This document shows, piece by piece, positions 42,502-44,959 of a stretch of DNA of 44,959 nucleotides; the stretch's first letter is position 1, and every line of letters begins with the position of its first letter. The notes under the pieces were generated by a model. That model saw only the letters and a list, made by a program, of their open reading frames with translations, was not told where the DNA came from and ran no database searches. The DNA comes from Spirochaetales bacterium. GTDB taxonomy: Bacteria; Spirochaetota; Spirochaetia; Treponematales; Treponemataceae. Location of the stretch: assembly GCA_016929605.1 (NCBI GenBank), contig JAFGIM010000151.1, positions 1 to 44,959 on the forward strand. The letters run 5' to 3'. The position numbers and the translations under genes were made by a program.

Positions 42502-42648
42502 TCATTCTAAGTATGACAACAGTATGTCAGTATTTCTATAATTGTAATCAAATATCTTATCTGGCATAATACCAAATCCAATTGAAACAGCAAGATATTT
42601 TGCCTCTTGTCTATAAGAGTTGATTGTTTCCCATTGCAGCCTTGTCAT
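42502..42648 (-). CDS. Small protein of unknown function (48 codons)
   Basis: This frame is too short for the ORF track. It runs from an ATG at 42648 (MTRLQWETINSYRQEAKYL) to a TGA and fills most of the gap between the GNAT and the next gene, in the same direction. AAAGGG lies 5 bases before the ATG. No family is recognised; it could be a true small protein or the remnant of a longer gene. Confidence 0.45.
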   Translation of the reverse strand: MTRLQWETINSYRQEAKYLAVSIGFGIMPDKIFDYNYRNTDILLSYLE

Positions 42649-42660
42649 ACTAACCCTTTA

Positions 42661-43065
42661 CTACTTATTGTCTCTTTTCTTAATCTTGAAATTTTTCAAG
42701 GGTCCGTTTTCCGCTTGTAATGACTCCATTATGGCGTTTATTACCTTTTCTTCATAGAAATCAAAGTTTCTATCAGAAGCATATTCCAAGTAAAGGGTTT
42801 TGTTCTCATAATTATACCCAAAATAAAAAGCCCCGGCTGTTTGCTCATTATCCTCCAAGCTTTCTTTCAAAAACGAATGGCTAATCACATATGAATCAGT
42901 ATAAGCTTCAAAGTAATTAGGACCTTTTATTAAAATACCCCTCCCCCACTTTGTACCAAAAGGCCAAAGCTGCTGATGGGAGTCCGCATAATTTTTATTT
43001 GTAACAATAGCACTAAAACCTATGCAAATATGTTCAATTACCAAATTGACTTCGCGACTACTCAT
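42661..43065 (-). CDS. Protein of unknown function
   Basis: This is a soluble protein of about 134 residues (145 with the track start at 43098). The internal ATG at 43065 has GAGG at 5 bases, while the first ATG has no site, so the shorter form is preferred. Aromatic-rich stretches (GPNYFEAYTDSYVISHSF, GAFYFGYNYENKTLYLEY) suggest a beta-rich fold. No motif is recognised. It is AT-rich and part of the co-directional accessory run. Confidence 0.55.
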   Translation of the reverse strand: MSSREVNLVIEHICIGFSAIVTNKNYADSHQQLWPFGTKWGRGILIKGPNYFEAYTDSYVISHSFLKESLEDNEQTAGAFYFGYNYENKTLYLEYASDRNFDFYEEKVINAIMESLQAENGPLKNFKIKKRDNK

Positions 43066-43110
43066 TACAACCTCATTGACTTCCACTGGCGAATACATTC
43101 ATTAACTACA

Positions 43111-43608
43111 TTAATTGGAATCTTCAAAGTGAATAGAGGATTTACTTACAAACGAATAGTACGTAATTTTTTTGTCAATAATTTTCTTATGATCAAAATA
43201 TTTTTCCAAACCATTCCAAACAAAAAACCATGAGGGTATTAGCATAAACTCTTTAAAATACTCAAAGGTGTATTTTGAAAGAAATAGTGCAACAAATAAA
43301 AAAAGGATCCCAATACATTCAAAGTAAATAGCCTTAACCATGATTTCCTTTTTTCTTCTTTGATTTCTGATATATCTATTTTTAAAAAAATCCTTTAATC
43401 TTTTTTCAATAATCTTTTCAGATACCCCATTCCTTTCTTGTCCAGGTATTAGCAAACAAATTATTACGTTCTTTCTATTAAGCATTTTGTACGTTCTCAT
43501 TCGTAACTCATTTAAAAAATCTGAAGAAATATATCTTTCTTTATAATCTCGTATGTCGAAATCAGAAAAAATATCATCAAAAGTATCAATTGCTATCTGA
43601 ACTCTCAT
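43111..43608 (-). CDS. Membrane protein of unknown function
   Basis: This is a protein of about 165 residues from the ATG at 43608, which has AGGAG at 6 bases; the track start at 43656 is a TTG with no site. A charged N-terminal domain (about 1-88, ending RNQRRKKEIM) is followed by two close hydrophobic segments (IYFECIGILFLFVALFLS and FMLIPSWFFVWNGL) and a short Lys-rich tail. The N-terminal part would face the cytoplasm. No family is recognised; it is very AT-rich. Confidence 0.6.
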   Translation of the reverse strand: MRVQIAIDTFDDIFSDFDIRDYKERYISSDFLNELRMRTYKMLNRKNVIICLLIPGQERNGVSEKIIEKRLKDFFKNRYIRNQRRKKEIMVKAIYFECIGILFLFVALFLSKYTFEYFKEFMLIPSWFFVWNGLEKYFDHKKIIDKKITYYSFVSKSSIHFEDSN

Positions 43609-43711
43609 ATCAAGCTCCTGTAATTCAAATTTTCGAAATCTTTTCAGCATCTGCAATACATACTTTTTTACTTATCATAGTTTCTTCATATGTATTCCAA
43701 AGATTGATTAC

Positions 43712-44530
43712 TTATTCCCGTCGATTTTTTTCCATCCATTTTACCGAAAAGTCAATCAAAGTCCTTTGCGAAAACAACAGGCTTTTTGCCTTACCAATAA
43801 ATCCATGCATACATTCATTTGTAACTTTAAACTCTTTTCCTATTTGAATAAAATCATCAGAGTAATAAAGGATATCCTCATACTCATACCATTCTTTCAC
43901 CCCATTTATTACGAGAGGAAAACCATCTTTTACGATTCTTTTCCCTGAACAATTAGCCTTATACTCTGCTAGATGAAACGATGTGTTTTTATCAAAATCA
44001 ACACCAATTAACAATACATATCCATCAAGCTCATACAGCCTACCAAGTGGACTTTGATCATTCTGTGGATAATCAAAGTGTGTATCTTGAAGAAGATAAT
44101 CCGAGTTTCTTCCCCATGCGCAAAAAGATGCACTTGGATGATTACTTCTTCTTACACCTGCTTGTTTTCTAAATGATTCAGCAATTTTACCCATCCCTCT
44201 CGTTGGTGTTAATCCATTATCAAATACAGGCATTTCCTTTCTAATTATCTCCCACCAGGACTCAGGTACAGGAGGGTTGCCCCAATGTGCTGGATCAGAT
44301 ACATCGGAGGAATGAGCTGGCATTATCAAAGCACCACTCTGGGTAAGAATATGTTCAAGAGCCTGTATCACACTAACAGCTCCACCACAAACCCAGCCTA
44401 TTGAACTTAAGGAAGAATGAACTAATAGATTCATCCCAGGTTTAATACCAATATTTGTAAAATCCCTAAGCATCGACGTGTAAGTAACGGGCCCGTGTTC
44501 TGAATTCATAATCACAGATTCTTCAGACAT
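43712..44530 (-). CDS. AAC(3)-type aminoglycoside N-acetyltransferase family protein
   Basis: The 272-residue protein is close to the usual length of the antibiotic-acetyltransferase (AAC(3)/YokD) family. Family stretches are clear: MNLLVHSSLSSIGWVCGGA, LIMPAHSSDVSDPAHW, TRGMGKIAESFRKQAGVRRSNHPSASFCAWG and SPLGRLYELDGYVLLIGVD. Some members acetylate the 3-amino group of aminoglycosides with acetyl-CoA; many chromosomal members have no proven drug substrate, so resistance should not be assumed. The ATG at 44530 has GGAGG at 4 bases; the longer track start is rejected. Confidence 0.87.
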   Translation of the reverse strand: MSEESVIMNSEHGPVTYTSMLRDFTNIGIKPGMNLLVHSSLSSIGWVCGGAVSVIQALEHILTQSGALIMPAHSSDVSDPAHWGNPPVPESWWEIIRKEMPVFDNGLTPTRGMGKIAESFRKQAGVRRSNHPSASFCAWGRNSDYLLQDTHFDYPQNDQSPLGRLYELDGYVLLIGVDFDKNTSFHLAEYKANCSGKRIVKDGFPLVINGVKEWYEYEDILYYSDDFIQIGKEFKVTNECMHGFIGKAKSLLFSQRTLIDFSVKWMEKNRRE

Positions 44531-44575
44531 AGCACCTCCATATGCCTCAATCACAATACTTTATTCTATCCAGGA

Positions 44576-44959
44576 TTATAAACTGCGACAGTATCTAAAA
44601 CCAAAAAAATAATGGGGAATATAAGGATGTGCATTATGGAATCTCCTTGTTACGCAGCTTTCATATGCTTCATCCGTCCAAGATCCACCCCGTAACACCC
44701 TGTCAGTCCCATATTGTGCACCAGAAGGATTCTTTACTTTTTCTGGGTATATAGTATAATCATATAAATCGTATAACCACTCCCAAACACCACCAGACAT
44801 ATCAAATAAGCCTAACGTATTTGGTAGTTTAGTACCAACTTCATGAGTAACTCCATTCGAATTTCCCTTATACCAACCATATGCATCTAGATTTTTATCT
44901 ATAAAGATATGCTGTTTTGAATTGTATACAAGTTGATTTTGTACCGAGCCTGTTCCAGA
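44576..44959 (-). CDS. Formylglycine-generating-enzyme (FGE-sulfatase) domain protein, C-terminal part, cut by window edge
   Basis: The frame is open from the right edge, well beyond the track's internal ATG at 44800. It reads YGWYKGNSNGVTHEVG, then LGLFDMSGGVWEWLYDLY, RVLRGGSWTDEA and a C-terminal FFGFRYCR. This is the C-terminal half of the FGE-sulfatase (SUMF1-like, C-type-lectin) fold. True FGEs carry two active-site Cys before FGFR; here that region reads SCVTRRFHNAHPYIPHYFFGFRYC, so catalytic activity is not evident. Many bacterial members act as binding or kinase-associated domains. The N-terminus is outside the window. Confidence 0.82.
   Translation of the reverse strand, partial: SGTGSVQNQLVYNSKQHIFIDKNLDAYGWYKGNSNGVTHEVGTKLPNTLGLFDMSGGVWEWLYDLYDYTIYPEKVKNPSGAQYGTDRVLRGGSWTDEAYESCVTRRFHNAHPYIPHYFFGFRYCRSL

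Noticed and set aside
35361-44959. Integron cassette array (many small co-directional genes in a possible Treponema)
   Set aside because: The gaps between genes are mostly too short, do not resemble each other, and no attC-like core sites or integrase were seen.
1-44959. CRISPR arrays, tRNA or rRNA genes, insertion sequences
   Set aside because: No regular repeat-spacer pattern, cloverleaf sequence, rRNA-like stretch or transposase frame was noticed.

Overview
The window looks like the chromosome of a free-living or host-associated diderm bacterium, most likely a spirochaete (Treponema/Spirochaeta type). This is inference from overall gene style: two large methyl-accepting chemotaxis proteins, an M16 peptidase with a signal peptide, a secreted barrel-like protein and an EAL protein. 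No rRNA, tRNA, CRISPR array, transposase or phage gene was seen, and no gene-free gap exceeds 300 bases.

Region 1 (1-9005) is amino acid and carbamoyl-phosphate metabolism. A minus-strand his operon (hisG, hisB, a HisA-HisI-HisE fusion, hisD cut by the window edge) is preceded by a His-codon leader peptide and an intrinsic terminator, a classical attenuator. Divergent from it are argA (N-acetylglutamate synthase) and a carA-carB pair. This pair resembles animal CPS1 rather than the E. coli enzyme. The glutaminase Cys is gone, both ATP-grasp sites have lost key residues, and most residues of the CPS1 N-acetylglutamate pocket are kept. It is the most unusual system in the window.

Region 2 (9047-18567) is housekeeping and envelope: a MATE exporter, a small FeoB-type Cys-rich membrane peptide missing from the ORF track, an orphan adenine methylase, endonuclease III, a Uup-like ABC-F ATPase, a phosphoesterase, a chemoreceptor with a membrane-embedded sensor and a LiaF-like protein. 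Region 3 (18613-22630) is vitamin B6: pdxR-pdxS-pdxT with a divergent FMN enzyme. Region 4 (22644-35346) holds a membrane protein, an ABC-2 transporter with its MerR regulator, a secreted barrel-like protein, a flavoprotein, an EAL protein, the M16 protease and a dCache chemoreceptor.

Region 5 (35361-44959) is a run of sixteen co-directional minus-strand genes, visibly AT-richer toward its upstream (right-hand) end. It contains methyltransferases, a VOC protein, a YkgJ-type protein, a ZIP transporter, a nucleotidyltransferase, a PNPOx-like protein, a GNAT, an AAC(3)-type acetyltransferase, a partial FGE-type domain and several unknowns. It looks like accessory DNA.

A general feature of the window is that many first genes lack a Shine-Dalgarno and have a -10-like hexamer only 5-10 bases before the start codon, often with a good -35 at 17-18 bases. 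Genes inside operons usually carry GGAGG-type sites. This suggests common leaderless transcription and helped decide several starts.
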